Origin: Gemmatimonadaceae bacterium | GTDB taxonomy: Bacteria > Gemmatimonadota > Gemmatimonadetes > Gemmatimonadales > Gemmatimonadaceae | Length of the DNA: 37,060 nt | Direction: 5' to 3' | NCBI GenBank assembly: GCA_025358925.1 | Contig: JANYHT010000009.1 | Span: 1-37,060, forward strand | In this document: piece after piece, positions 18,774 to 27,929 of the stretch | Layout of the letters: the number at the start of each line of letters is the position of its first letter | Numbering within the stretch: the stretch's first letter is position 1 | Translations under genes and position numbers: made by a program | The notes under the pieces: generated by a model | What the model saw: the letters and a program-made list of their open reading frames with translations, nothing else | What the model was told of the DNA's origin: nothing | The model's database searches: none

Positions 18774-21038
18774 CTATTTCGGAGGACCAAGCGCCGCGAA
18801 CGATGCACGAATTCTCGCAACAGTTGGCTGCAGTTCCGCGTCGGCCTCGACCCACAGATCGAGCACACGCCCGTACCACACACGCGCCTCGTCGCGTTGA
18901 CCTGCGGCCAACGCGAGATCGGCGCGCATCAACATCATGCGCGGCCACAACGGAGCACCGTTCGCTGTCACGAGGCCGTTGTTGATGAAGAAACTGGCAA
19001 TATTCATGAATGCCATTGAACTGTCCACGAAGAAACGCGCCGTCCGCAGTGCCGCCGTTGAATCGCCGAGTGCGAGATAGGCATCGGCGGCGATGACGGA
19101 ATTGGCTTCTATTTCGGCTCTGCTAGTGCGCGAGCGTGCCGTGGTGTCGAGGAAAATTGCCGCTCGTCGGAGTTGCGCGGTGTCGCGAGCGGCCAGCGCT
19201 CGTGCAGCGTCGATCCAAGCGACAGTACTATCGCGTGCGACAAGCGACGCCAGCGCCACACCCGGTACGTGTAACGAATAGTTCAGCGTCACATTTGCGC
19301 GATACACCCGACATTCGTCGTTGCATGCAGCGACGGGAATCGACGCGACGAACGCCGCCTCATCGCGGGCGAGGCCGTCCCTCGGCAGACCCAGTAGTGC
19401 GCGGCCCACATGGCGCAGGTATACAGTGACTTCCGGGCGAATGCGCGCACCAGCCGCCGCGGCGGCGACATCATAGCGCGCCAATCGACCAAACATCAGA
19501 TCGATCGACCCGCGGTTCAATGCATTCGCCGGATTGTCCGGTGCCGATTTCACCAGCGAATCGAAAATCGCGCGCGCCAGTGTCCCTCGCCCTCGCTTGG
19601 CGGCGACTTCCATCATCATGCGCAATTGCATGGTGTTGTCTCCGCCCACTCGCGGCGTCACGCGCTGCAATTGCGTATCCGCCATCGTCAGATCACCGCG
19701 CATGAGCGCGGCTGTCATCAGACCGAATCGAGCGCTTTGCGAATTGGGGTCGGCATCGACCCATCGCCGTGCAATCTGCACCGCTAAATCGTGACTGGCG
19801 ATCAATGGTTTTTCTTTGGCGAACCGCTCCCGCTGCGACCGGAGCGCGAGCGTATCGCCATCATGTATGGGAACGATGTCGAGCGTGTCGCTACTGCGCA
19901 GGACCCAAGAGGAGCCACGACGCGTGCGCTGCAACATCTGGATGACGTGCTCGAACGCGCCGAGGTACGTCGGGTCGAGTTCGATGACGCGTTCAAACGA
20001 ACGAATGGCGGTGTTCCAGTTGCCACGAAATTGTCCGACGGTCGAATCAGCAGCGGACCACTGCACACCGTCGTCATGGAACGAGCATTCGCCAAGGAGA
20101 AAGTGTCCTTGAATGTCTAATGAGTCTTGGGCGATGAGCGAACGTGCGATCGTGCAGACACGCGCGTAGTCCTCGCTGGCATGCGCGACACCGGCATCGA
20201 TGAGTGTCCGCTCGCGACGCGGCAGCGCAGTACCAAATCGCCGTGCGGCGAGCGCGTGCGACTTCGCCTGCGCGCGCTCCGCCGAGAGTTCGCCCCATTC
20301 GAGGAGAATTGAGAATTGCAGATGCGCCAGCGCAAACGTCGAATCGAATTTGAGCGCAACGGTTAATTGCTTGCGGGCTTCGCCCAGATCGAAACGATTG
20401 AACGCTTTCACGCCAAGCAGATATGCTTGGTACGCGTCGAGACTCAGCGTGCCGACATCGCCAGTCTTTGCGTCGACGGGTGGTGATACCGCGAGCACAG
20501 CCCGAGCAAGTTGGCCAAATGACGAGAGTAACGAGTCTCGTTCTGTCGACTGCTCGGTCACTGTGCGCAGTTTCAGGCCGGTGCGCACTTCGAAAACATT
20601 CGCAACAACGCGCGCGCCTTGACCGAGACGGAAAAAATCTCCCATCACGAGCATTCCCGCTCCGGCTCGTCGTGCGATCGCAATGCCATCGTTGAGGGTG
20701 AGCGCGTTGGCACTTCTGTTGGCCGGGAGCTCGCGCACGAGATCACTGACGCGTTTGTCGGGGATGACGTTGACGTCGGTCCACCGGCTCATGTCTAACG
20801 TGAGCAGGTTGACGCTCGCATCGCGCAGCCAGTCGAGGTCAGGCGACTTGGTGATGTTCCCGAACGGAACGACAATCCACGCGCGCGGGTTCAGCGCGGG
20901 ATTTATTCGTCGCGCAATCATCGTTGACCCCGCACCACGACACGGTGGCGGCGTGCCGTCCGGACACTGCGCGTTGGCCGACGCGGTGCACGCGGCAATC
21001 AACGCGGAGCCCACTACGTGTCGCAACACAGTGCGCAT
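18774..21038 (-). CDS. Secreted TPR protein with TolB/FlgO-like N-terminal domain
   Basis: 754 residues from ATG 21038, with a signal peptide ending ASANAQ. Residues 50-165 resemble the TolB-N/FlgO type domain (WIVVPFGNITKSPDLDWLRDAS, then AGAGMLVMGDFFRLGQ), a module often found before TPR arrays. From about residue 195 the protein is helical repeats (LDAYQAYLLGVKAFNRFDLG, VIELDPTYLGAFEHVIQML, and a final unit ending ADAELQPTVARIRASFAAL). The architecture parallels the C-terminal half of the BTAD regulator at 25.1-27.9 kb, so the two may be paralogous in that part. A periplasmic scaffold or sensor role is an inference. The gene diverges from the XRE-nucleotidyltransferase pair. Confidence 0.85.
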   Translation of the reverse strand: MRTVLRHVVGSALIAACTASANAQCPDGTPPPCRGAGSTMIARRINPALNPRAWIVVPFGNITKSPDLDWLRDASVNLLTLDMSRWTDVNVIPDKRVSDLVRELPANRSANALTLNDGIAIARRAGAGMLVMGDFFRLGQGARVVANVFEVRTGLKLRTVTEQSTERDSLLSSFGQLARAVLAVSPPVDAKTGDVGTLSLDAYQAYLLGVKAFNRFDLGEARKQLTVALKFDSTFALAHLQFSILLEWGELSAERAQAKSHALAARRFGTALPRRERTLIDAGVAHASEDYARVCTIARSLIAQDSLDIQGHFLLGECSFHDDGVQWSAADSTVGQFRGNWNTAIRSFERVIELDPTYLGAFEHVIQMLQRTRRGSSWVLRSSDTLDIVPIHDGDTLALRSQRERFAKEKPLIASHDLAVQIARRWVDADPNSQSARFGLMTAALMRGDLTMADTQLQRVTPRVGGDNTMQLRMMMEVAAKRGRGTLARAIFDSLVKSAPDNPANALNRGSIDLMFGRLARYDVAAAAAGARIRPEVTVYLRHVGRALLGLPRDGLARDEAAFVASIPVAACNDECRVYRANVTLNYSLHVPGVALASLVARDSTVAWIDAARALAARDTAQLRRAAIFLDTTARSRTSRAEIEANSVIAADAYLALGDSTAALRTARFFVDSSMAFMNIASFFINNGLVTANGAPLWPRMMLMRADLALAAGQRDEARVWYGRVLDLWVEADAELQPTVARIRASFAALGPPK

Positions 21039-21123
21039 GTCGTGATGGCGAAAAAGAGAGTGACGTGTGCGTGTGACTAATGATATCGGACGCGTGGCTG
21101 TCGATGGGCATCACACATAAAGG

Positions 21124-21147
21124 GGTTGCCGAAGGGTTTTCGGAACC
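21124..21147. promoter_or_regulatory. Inverted repeat upstream of the XRE gene (possible operator)
   Basis: GGTTGCCGAA at 21124-21133 pairs with TTCGGAACC at 21139-21147 over nine base pairs with one bulged G and a five-base loop. It lies in the 157-base divergent region 49 bases before the likely XRE start. About ten bases further on is TATCCTGATA (21154-21163), a short TATC/GATA palindrome like those bound by HipB-type regulators. Either could be the autoregulatory operator of the XRE protein; the hairpin could instead be a transcription stop. Confidence 0.45.
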
Positions 21148-21195
21148 TCATATTTATCCTGATACGGTAAGAAAACGTTGACACGGGGGTTCCGT

Positions 21196-21672
21196 TTGCG
21201 AGTCGATCAAATCGCGAAAGCACTTCGGCAGGGGCGACTTGCCCGTGGCGAGACGCAACAGGAATTGGCAGGTCGCGTAGGCGTGAGCGCGAGGCTGTGG
21301 GCGGAGGTAGAACGGGGGGAGCGCCCCAATGTCAGTTTGGAGACAGCGCTTCGGTTATTGGCGGCCGTGGGCATTCGTGTGCAGTTAAAGGGACCAACAA
21401 GCGCGCCGCGCGACGGGGATGAGCGTGACGCGGATGAGCGTGACGCTGCACTCGCTCGTGCCGCACATCGACGGGCGACGTGGACGGGCGGGCGGGCACC
21501 GCTCGGTGCAGCGCATGAGCCACGGGTCGACAATCTGACTACGTCGGAGCGGATGGGCGCTGTCGCCCAGATATCGCAGCTCGCGTACGCGGTTGCGAAC
21601 GGGGCTGACAGCGGTGCTTCTGCTGAACGTGCACCACGCACTGCAATTAAGCGTCACCGCCGCACACCGTGA
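21196..21672 (+). CDS. XRE-family HTH regulator, probable antitoxin of a nucleotidyltransferase pair
   Basis: The start is taken at TTG 21196 because GGGGG lies seven bases before it; TTG 21178 is the alternative. The protein is 158 residues. The helix-turn-helix occupies about residues 6-60 (RLARGETQQELAGRVGVSAR, LWAEVERGERPNVSLETALR). The C-terminal 100 residues are Arg/Ala-rich and contain a tandem DERDA duplication from a 15-base repeat at 21418-21447, then a short helical segment (TTSERMGAVAQISQLAYAV). The stop overlaps the GTG of the nucleotidyltransferase gene by four bases (GTGA). XRE genes in this position usually encode antitoxins that repress their own operon; this is family knowledge, not shown here. 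Confidence 0.85.
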   Translation: MRVDQIAKALRQGRLARGETQQELAGRVGVSARLWAEVERGERPNVSLETALRLLAAVGIRVQLKGPTSAPRDGDERDADERDAALARAAHRRATWTGGRAPLGAAHEPRVDNLTTSERMGAVAQISQLAYAVANGADSGASAERAPRTAIKRHRRTP

Positions 21673-22154
21673 CCGCACACGCGCTCTCCCTACCGCGGGA
21701 CTTCGAAGATTTTGTGGCGATCCTTAATCAACATGGGGTCGACGTCGTGCTGGTTGGCGGATACGCGTTGGGTGTACACGGCTTCGTTCGCGCGACAGCC
21801 GACATCGATTTCCTTTACCGATGCACGGTTGCGAACGTGGACCAACTGTGCACGGCGCTCACGCAGTTCGGAGCCCCGCCGCATTTGATTAACGCGACCG
21901 CGCTGCTCGATCCCGACAGCGTCACGTTTTTTGGTGTGCCGCCGTTGCGTATCGACTTGCTGTCCTCGATTTCCGGTGTCGACAGTGAGATGGTGTTTCT
22001 CACCGCGCTGGAATCTCACGTGGCCGGGCTTCGCATGCTTGTCATCGGTCGACAGGCGCTCGAGCTCAACAAGAAAGCGTCCGGTCGTGTCAAAGATCGG
22101 CGCGACCTTCGCGCACTGTCTAATATCGACCGGAAACGAGCTAAGTCATCGTGA
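21669..22154 (+). CDS. Minimal nucleotidyltransferase (DUF6036/AbiEii-like), probable toxin
   Basis: 161 residues from GTG 21669, overlapping the XRE stop by four bases. The polymerase-beta-like core is complete: VGGYALGVHG with Gly30-Gly31, RATADIDFLY with Asp45 and Asp47, and the third acidic residue Asp96 in PLRIDLLSSI. The closing segment KKASGRVKDRRDLRAL is typical of the group. Related proteins transfer a nucleotide to tRNA or protein and act as toxins in bipartite systems such as AbiE and MenA/MenT. The intact catalytic residues suggest an active enzyme. Its target is unknown, and a housekeeping role cannot be excluded. Confidence 0.87.
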   Translation: MTAHALSLPRDFEDFVAILNQHGVDVVLVGGYALGVHGFVRATADIDFLYRCTVANVDQLCTALTQFGAPPHLINATALLDPDSVTFFGVPPLRIDLLSSISGVDSEMVFLTALESHVAGLRMLVIGRQALELNKKASGRVKDRRDLRALSNIDRKRAKSS

Positions 22155-22317
22155 ACCGTCCGCCAATCGGTGACGCGTCTTAGTTCAATGTCTCGCCGTT
22201 ACCGCTGTCAATAACGCGACTCGCGCAATGCAGTAACACACGGTTCTCACTCTGCCGGCTGCGGTGACGCATCGACGTCTGTCGGCTGTCTCCCGCGCAA
22301 CTTCCGCCGTGGAGACC

Positions 22318-23466
22318 ATGTCACACTTCCTTGCCACACGCGCGATTGTCGTTGTCGCTGTCGCGCTTAACGCAGTGGCGCTTAACGCAGTGGCGCTCAA
22401 CGCTACAGCGGGCTCGCCGCCTGCACCCGTGGTACCGCTCGTTACCGGACTCACGGTCGTCACCGCCGTGAGCAACGCGCCCTTCGGCGACTACGAATCG
22501 GTCAAGAGCGTGACCGGCACGAGTACCAACGATGGCATGACGGTCACGATCACAGGCGAAATGCCGAGCATCGATTCGAAAAAGAAAGAACACGTGAATG
22601 TCACGCGACACGTGCTCGCCGTCGATCTGAAGAGCAGCCACTCGTTCAAATTCCTCTTTACCACGGGCGACCCACTGGAGTTTTCCGGAACAACCGCGAT
22701 CACCGCCTCAGCGGCAATTATCGCCGACATCCGTCGCGGTGGAAAAACGGAATTCGCAGTGAATGGCGAGGCGCAAGGCATCGGCGGACTTGTGAGTGCG
22801 GTTTTCGGTGCGATGACAAGCGGCGATAAATCGCACGTGCTGAGCCTCGGTCCGAACGCATCGGGCACGTTGTCTGTTATCGAGCAACAACCCGTGCCAT
22901 TCGCGGTGCTGCTGAATGGTGAGCGGGTCAACCTGCAAGCGTGGCATCTCAAGGGATTGCTCGAGGAGGGCGACAATCCGGTGAGCGTGGAGTGTTGGAT
23001 TCTGGACGATCCCGCCAATCCGCTCATGCTGCGCTACCTCATTGACAAACAGAAATTGCAAGTGGTGCGCATTGACGTGCCGACTGCGGACAATGGCAAG
23101 GCAATCGAGAGCGCATTGTCGACCGAAAAACGCGCCGTGTTGTACGGCGTCTACTTCGATTTCAACAGCGCAGAACTCAAACCACAATCGGCGGCTGTGC
23201 TCAAGCAAGTTGCCGACATCATGCAGCGCGAGCCATCGTGGAAGCTTCGCATTGAAGGACACACCGACAGCGTTGGTGGTGACGCCGCAGCGAACAAAGC
23301 GCTGTCGGCGCGTCGTGCAGAGGCGGTGAAAGCGGCACTCGTTGAGCGAGGTGTGCCGTCTGCGCGTCTCGACACGCAAGGATTCGGTTCCGCAGCACCG
23401 CGAGAAACGAACAACACATTGCCAGGGCGCGCACGCAATCGTCGCGTCGAGTTGACCCGTGAGTAA
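22318..23466 (+). CDS. OmpA-like peptidoglycan-binding envelope protein
   Basis: ATG 22318 is preferred over the upstream GTG 22264 because it starts a signal peptide and has GGAG just before it; the product is 382 residues. The hydrophobic core of the signal is made of three near-identical VALNA units. Residues 35-270 form an unrecognised exported domain rich in beta strands. Residues 277-382 are an OmpA C-terminal domain (VYFDFNSAELKPQSA, EGHTDSVGGDAAAN, LSARRAEAVKAAL) that binds peptidoglycan. The stop overlaps the start of the next lipoprotein gene by eight bases, so the two are probably made together and may form one envelope complex. Confidence 0.92.
   Translation: MSHFLATRAIVVVAVALNAVALNAVALNATAGSPPAPVVPLVTGLTVVTAVSNAPFGDYESVKSVTGTSTNDGMTVTITGEMPSIDSKKKEHVNVTRHVLAVDLKSSHSFKFLFTTGDPLEFSGTTAITASAAIIADIRRGGKTEFAVNGEAQGIGGLVSAVFGAMTSGDKSHVLSLGPNASGTLSVIEQQPVPFAVLLNGERVNLQAWHLKGLLEEGDNPVSVECWILDDPANPLMLRYLIDKQKLQVVRIDVPTADNGKAIESALSTEKRAVLYGVYFDFNSAELKPQSAAVLKQVADIMQREPSWKLRIEGHTDSVGGDAAANKALSARRAEAVKAALVERGVPSARLDTQGFGSAAPRETNNTLPGRARNRRVELTRE
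22363..22407 (+). repeat. 15-base tandem repeat inside a signal peptide
   Basis: GCGCTTAACGCAGTG occurs at 22363-22377 and exactly again at 22378-22392, with a diverged third copy at 22393-22407. It encodes the repeated VALNA of the OmpA-like protein's signal peptide. Repeat number changes would lengthen or shorten the hydrophobic core by five residues without shifting the frame. Confidence 0.85.
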
Positions 23467-25027
23467 CCGCGCGCGGGTTACACTCATTGCAGCGATCTTG
23501 TGCGTTGTCAGTTGCCGAGATCGCCAGAAGTCATCGTCCGACTCTGCAAATCCATCGGCGACGAATCCAACAGGTTCGGCAAGTTCAGCTGGCGGCACAA
23601 ATCCCACGGTAACCCCGTCCGCTCAACCCGCACTCGCGAGCAAGCTTACGCCGGCTGAACGCAAATGGGGCGCATCGGTTGTACCAGATCGCCGAGTGAC
23701 GTATCAGCCAAACGTGCTCGTACTACCACATGGCGCCGATGCCGTGCGTGCAATGGGATCGAACGGTTTCACGTGGACCATCGACAGTAACGCAGAGGGC
23801 GCGAAAGACATCAAGATCGGCAAAATTCTTTTCGCCACGGGACGCGTCGTTGGTCGCGTGCTCGCAATGTCGAATTCGGGTGCAGAACTCAGCGTCACGC
23901 TTGGGCCGGTCGAAATCACCGACGTGATCAAAGAATGCAACATTACCACGGACATTCCGGTCGACTTGAGCCAAGCGCTTGCGTACGCAGCGCCAAAGTA
24001 TCCGGGAGCAGTGGTCGATCAACCGCACGAAGCTCAAGACGGCACACCGCCGGCCAACGATCAAATCGAGGCCGTGTACTATTCCGAACAATCGCGTCTG
24101 TCGCCGTTCACACCGTTAAGTCAGTACGCAAGTTTTCATCGCGAATTAATTGCACAGCAGACGTCGCCGATTGACGGTTTTCCACTCGACATTGGAAGCT
24201 TCAGGCAAATCGCGTTCTGCTGCGGCGGACTTGGCATCAAGCTCATGCACGACGGCGACGACGCGAAAATCACAGCGTACGCCGTCATTCACCTCGATAA
24301 TCCAAATCTTCATTTCAACCTGTTCATCTCAGGCGGACAGGTGAAAACTGCGGAAGTTACGCTGAATGGCGCAGCCGGACTTACCGTGCATTTCGAAGCA
24401 GCAACTGCGGTGGGCGCGAGTGGCAACATTGACAAAGTGTTCTTCGTGCCAGTCGACCTGTCGCTACCGATTTCCGGATTCGGCGTGCCTTTTGCCGTCA
24501 CGTTTCGCCAAACGATGGTGCTCACCACCGCATTTACCGCACAAAACGGTGTGATCAGCGCAACTGGCGACTATTCGTTCGGCGGTTCGTTCTCGATGGG
24601 ACTTCGCGATGGCGGGTGGGGCGTTGCCGGACCGTCATCATTCACGCCGAAACAGAAACTGCTCAGCGGCATCAACGGCGCGTCGCTCGGCGTGAACGGA
24701 CTCACGTTTGCGTACGGTGGAAAGGTGATGGTGGGCATTGGTGCATTCGGTTTTGTCACCGGTCCTTACTTCGGTTACAACACAACGGTGGGCACCGTAA
24801 AGGGATCATCGATGACTGTTGCAGGATCACCGCCCTGTCGGCGCGCCATTCTCGACATCACGATGCGCGTCGGTGTCGGTTACATGATTCCGCAAGCTGT
24901 TACGAACGCCATCAACTTCATCCTCACCAGGCTTAACTTGAAAGCCATTCCCAGCTCGGCCGGACTCGCGCATTCGGAGACGCTGATCACGCAAAACGAC
25001 GTGTTCCCTGCCGGTTGTGGCACATAG
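23459..25027 (+). CDS. Unrecognised lipoprotein coupled to the OmpA-like gene
   Basis: 522 residues from GTG 23459, overlapping the previous gene by eight bases. A lipoprotein signal ends at VVSC with Cys19, followed by a long Ser/Asn/Thr/Gly linker to about residue 55. The rest is a beta-rich domain with Gly-rich strands (GDYSFGGSFSMGLRDGGWGV, GGKVMVGIGAFGFVTGPYF) that resemble barrel-like or amphipathic strands, and two cysteine spots (CCGG; CRR). I do not recognise the family. The overlap with an OmpA-type peptidoglycan-binding protein suggests that both work at the outer membrane, where this lipoprotein would be anchored. Confidence 0.8.
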   Translation: MSNRARVTLIAAILCVVSCRDRQKSSSDSANPSATNPTGSASSAGGTNPTVTPSAQPALASKLTPAERKWGASVVPDRRVTYQPNVLVLPHGADAVRAMGSNGFTWTIDSNAEGAKDIKIGKILFATGRVVGRVLAMSNSGAELSVTLGPVEITDVIKECNITTDIPVDLSQALAYAAPKYPGAVVDQPHEAQDGTPPANDQIEAVYYSEQSRLSPFTPLSQYASFHRELIAQQTSPIDGFPLDIGSFRQIAFCCGGLGIKLMHDGDDAKITAYAVIHLDNPNLHFNLFISGGQVKTAEVTLNGAAGLTVHFEAATAVGASGNIDKVFFVPVDLSLPISGFGVPFAVTFRQTMVLTTAFTAQNGVISATGDYSFGGSFSMGLRDGGWGVAGPSSFTPKQKLLSGINGASLGVNGLTFAYGGKVMVGIGAFGFVTGPYFGYNTTVGTVKGSSMTVAGSPPCRRAILDITMRVGVGYMIPQAVTNAINFILTRLNLKAIPSSAGLAHSETLITQNDVFPAGCGT

Positions 25028-25112
25028 GCGATTCCGACGGTAACATGTTGCATACGGCTGACTGACACTCAGAGGTCGCCGGCAGGTTCTGCAAAACGGA
25101 ACGGAGATAATC

Positions 25113-27926
25113 GTGATTCACCTGCGAACGCTCGGCCGCTTCGAGCTCGTCGCAGGTGAGGCGCCCGCCATTCGCGTCGTGGCCGCGCAACCGAAGCGAC
25201 TTGCCTTGCTTGCTTATCTCGCGCTCGGAACGCCCAGCGGCGCGCATCGGCGCGACGCGTTGCTTGCGCTGTTCTGGCCCGAGCTCAACACCGAAGAAGC
25301 GCGGCGTGCATTGCGGCAGGCGTTGCACGCAATTCGACAGTTTTTCGACGACGGAACGCTTGAGTCGCGCCGAGACGACCAAGTAGCGATCGCGAGCGAC
25401 CGTGGTTGGTGCGATGTCGTTGCATTCGAACGAGCGCTCGAAGCACAGCATTTTGAAGAAGCACTCGCGCTGTACCAAGGCCCGTTTCTCGACGCCGTTT
25501 TTATTTCAGACGTCTCCGCTGAGTTCGAGCAATGGGTCGGTAACACGCGAAACCGTTTGAGCACGAGTGCGATGCATGCCGCCACAACACTTGCGGGACT
25601 CGCGCGCGCGCGCGGCGACCACACATCTGAAGTTCGCTGGGCGACAACGGCGTGTCGGCTCGCGCCAGATGACGAAGCAAGTGTGCGGTTGTTGATGCAA
25701 GCATTGGCCGACAGTGGCGATCGGCCCCAAGCGCTTCGCGTATTCGACACATTTCGCGCGCGATTGCTGAGCGAGTTAGGCGCAAAACCAGCGAACGAAA
25801 CCACGGCGCTGGCAACGATATTGCGCGCGGCACCGATTTCCACGGTTACGCCTGTTGTTTCTACCACGGTTGAAGAACCAAAAACGTCCGGCGTTGTACA
25901 CACGATTGCACAGACGCCTGTTCATGCGCATGCGAATCAGCCATTCCGGCGCCAGCGATGGTCAATCGTTGTCGGCATGGCCATCACACTCGTACTCTCG
26001 GCCAGTTGGTACGTGTTCAGAGAATCGCGACTCGATTCCGCTGGTGCGGCCGATCGTATTCTCATTGCCGACTTTCAGAACGCGACGCACGATTCGCTAT
26101 TGGCCATTGCCGTCACGGAGGCGTTGCGCGCTGACTTCTCGCAGTCACGCCGCGCGCACATCCTAAGTCGCACGCAGGTACAGAGTGCGCTGCAACGTAT
26201 GCAGCAGCCCGGCAGCGCAATACTTTCGGAAACACTCGTGCGCGAGATGGCCGAACGTGAAGGCGTGAAGGCGTTTGTTACTGGGGAAATTGCTGCGCTT
26301 GGTACTGGCTTCTCGGTATCGGCGGCGCTGGTTTCCGTCGTGCACGGCGACGTGCTCGCATCGGTTCGAGAAGTTGCGATCGATTCCACTGGTCTCATTG
26401 CGGCCGTCGGTCGCGTGTCGAACGCGCTTCGACGCGGCACTGGTGAATCACTGTGGACGGTTCGCGCAAGCCCGTCGCTTGAGCAAGTCACGACGTCGTC
26501 GCTCGAGGCGCTCCGACTGTATTCGCACGCAGTGAAAGTCGGCGACCAAGATGGTGATCGCGCCGGCGCTATTCAGTTATTGCAGCAGGCTGTTGCTCGC
26601 GACACGATGTTTGCCATGGCGTGGCGCAAACTTGGCGCGTACCTCGGCGGAATTCGCGCGCAGGCCAGTGCAGACGACGCATTGCGGCACGCGTTGCGAT
26701 ATCGCGACCGGTTGCCCGTCACCGAACGTTATCTCACACTTGGTGCGTACTACGATCAGTCCGGATTGCCCGACAGTGCGCTTGTGGCGTATCGCGCACT
26801 GCTGCAGCTCGATCCGCGCAACACGGTCGCGCTGAATAACACCGCGGCGCAGTACGTCACGTTGCACGACTTTCACAAAGCGCAGCAGTTTCGTCGTCGC
26901 GCGCTCGAAACCGATTCGAGCATGTCCGTACTCTACACGAATCTCGCGAACGATCAGTTGAATTCTGGCGAACTCGATGCAGTGGAACAAACGTTGAACG
27001 CACGCAGTCACCGTTTTGCGCCGCAACTGGATTCGGATGTGCTTCGCATTTCACTAGCCATGGCACGCGGCCAGTTTGTAGATGCGGAGCGATTGACGCG
27101 ACTGTTGTTGACAGAGGCAGGAGCCGATCTTGACCGCCAATCGTCGCCGCTTCGCATGCTCGCACTTGAAGTGCTGCTCGCAGGCAGGCTGTCGGAGGCG
27201 GAACAACTGATGCAACGGTACATGGATGGACAAGCGAAACTCGAATCACCGAGTGGCTATGTTGAGGGTGCAATTCTGCTTGCCTTTGAGCAAGTGGAAT
27301 ATCGTCACGACGCTCTGCGAAGCGTGAAGGTGATTGATGAAGCGCTCGCGCGTTTTCCACTCGTGAAAATGCCAGCGCTCGACCGTCCGTACGCATTTCT
27401 CGCGTACGTGCTCGCGCTCGCGAACCAACCGGCGCGAAGCCGCACGCTGCTGAGCACATTCCGCGCGAACGATGCGACAACGCCTGGCAGTTCAGCCATT
27501 CGTGACGAGGGCGACTATCTGCGTGCGGAAGGCGCGGTGTTTACGGCCGAGCATCGCTACAACGACGCAATCGCGTCACTCGCGCGTGCGGGTATCGCGA
27601 TGAACAACTACGTCTGTCCTGTCTGTGCACTGCCCGATCTTGCGAACGCGTACGACAAGGCGAATGAGCCCGACAGCGCCATTGCCGTGTATCGACGATA
27701 CGTCACAACGCCTTGGTCGGACTGGATGACCTCGAATGGCGAATTCCGTTCGCTCGCGTGGCGCCGGCTCGGCGAATTGTACGAAACGCAAGGCGACACG
27801 CGCCGCGCCATCCTTGCGCTGCAAACGGTGGCCGGGCTGTGGGAGCATGCGGATGCTTCCGTACAACCCGACCTCGCCGATGTGCGCGCGCGGCTCGTGC
27901 GCTTGCGCGCGCTGACGTCGCACTGA
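25113..27926 (+). CDS. BTAD-type transcriptional regulator with transmembrane helix and TPR domain
   Basis: 937 residues from GTG 25113, with GGAG six bases upstream. Residues 1-90 are a winged-helix OmpR-like DNA-binding domain (HLRTLGRFELV, LALLAYLAL, RDALLALFWPEL). Residues 95-240 are the bacterial transcriptional activation domain (ISDVSAEFEQWVGNTRNRLS, ALADSGDRPQALRVFDTF). A single transmembrane helix at about 283-302 is followed by a TolB/FlgO-like domain (ILIADFQNATHDSLLAIAVT) and TPR repeats to the end. The DNA-binding part would be cytoplasmic and the TPR part periplasmic, giving a one-component membrane regulator. It lies 85 bases downstream of the OmpA-lipoprotein pair and is a plausible regulator of it. 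Such proteins are abundant in Gemmatimonadota. Confidence 0.92.
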   Translation: MIHLRTLGRFELVAGEAPAIRVVAAQPKRLALLAYLALGTPSGAHRRDALLALFWPELNTEEARRALRQALHAIRQFFDDGTLESRRDDQVAIASDRGWCDVVAFERALEAQHFEEALALYQGPFLDAVFISDVSAEFEQWVGNTRNRLSTSAMHAATTLAGLARARGDHTSEVRWATTACRLAPDDEASVRLLMQALADSGDRPQALRVFDTFRARLLSELGAKPANETTALATILRAAPISTVTPVVSTTVEEPKTSGVVHTIAQTPVHAHANQPFRRQRWSIVVGMAITLVLSASWYVFRESRLDSAGAADRILIADFQNATHDSLLAIAVTEALRADFSQSRRAHILSRTQVQSALQRMQQPGSAILSETLVREMAEREGVKAFVTGEIAALGTGFSVSAALVSVVHGDVLASVREVAIDSTGLIAAVGRVSNALRRGTGESLWTVRASPSLEQVTTSSLEALRLYSHAVKVGDQDGDRAGAIQLLQQAVARDTMFAMAWRKLGAYLGGIRAQASADDALRHALRYRDRLPVTERYLTLGAYYDQSGLPDSALVAYRALLQLDPRNTVALNNTAAQYVTLHDFHKAQQFRRRALETDSSMSVLYTNLANDQLNSGELDAVEQTLNARSHRFAPQLDSDVLRISLAMARGQFVDAERLTRLLLTEAGADLDRQSSPLRMLALEVLLAGRLSEAEQLMQRYMDGQAKLESPSGYVEGAILLAFEQVEYRHDALRSVKVIDEALARFPLVKMPALDRPYAFLAYVLALANQPARSRTLLSTFRANDATTPGSSAIRDEGDYLRAEGAVFTAEHRYNDAIASLARAGIAMNNYVCPVCALPDLANAYDKANEPDSAIAVYRRYVTTPWSDWMTSNGEFRSLAWRRLGELYETQGDTRRAILALQTVAGLWEHADASVQPDLADVRARLVRLRALTSH

Positions 27927-27929
27927 ACG

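Noticed and set aside
21178-21183. TTGACA as a -35 promoter element
   Set aside because: A matching -10 hexamer at the right distance is not visible and would fall inside the XRE coding region; the bases are better explained as part of the leader before the TTG start.
22708-23607. 299-codon minus-strand open frame
   Set aside because: It lies antisense to the OmpA-domain gene and the start of the lipoprotein gene, and its composition is that of a shadow frame in GC-rich DNA.
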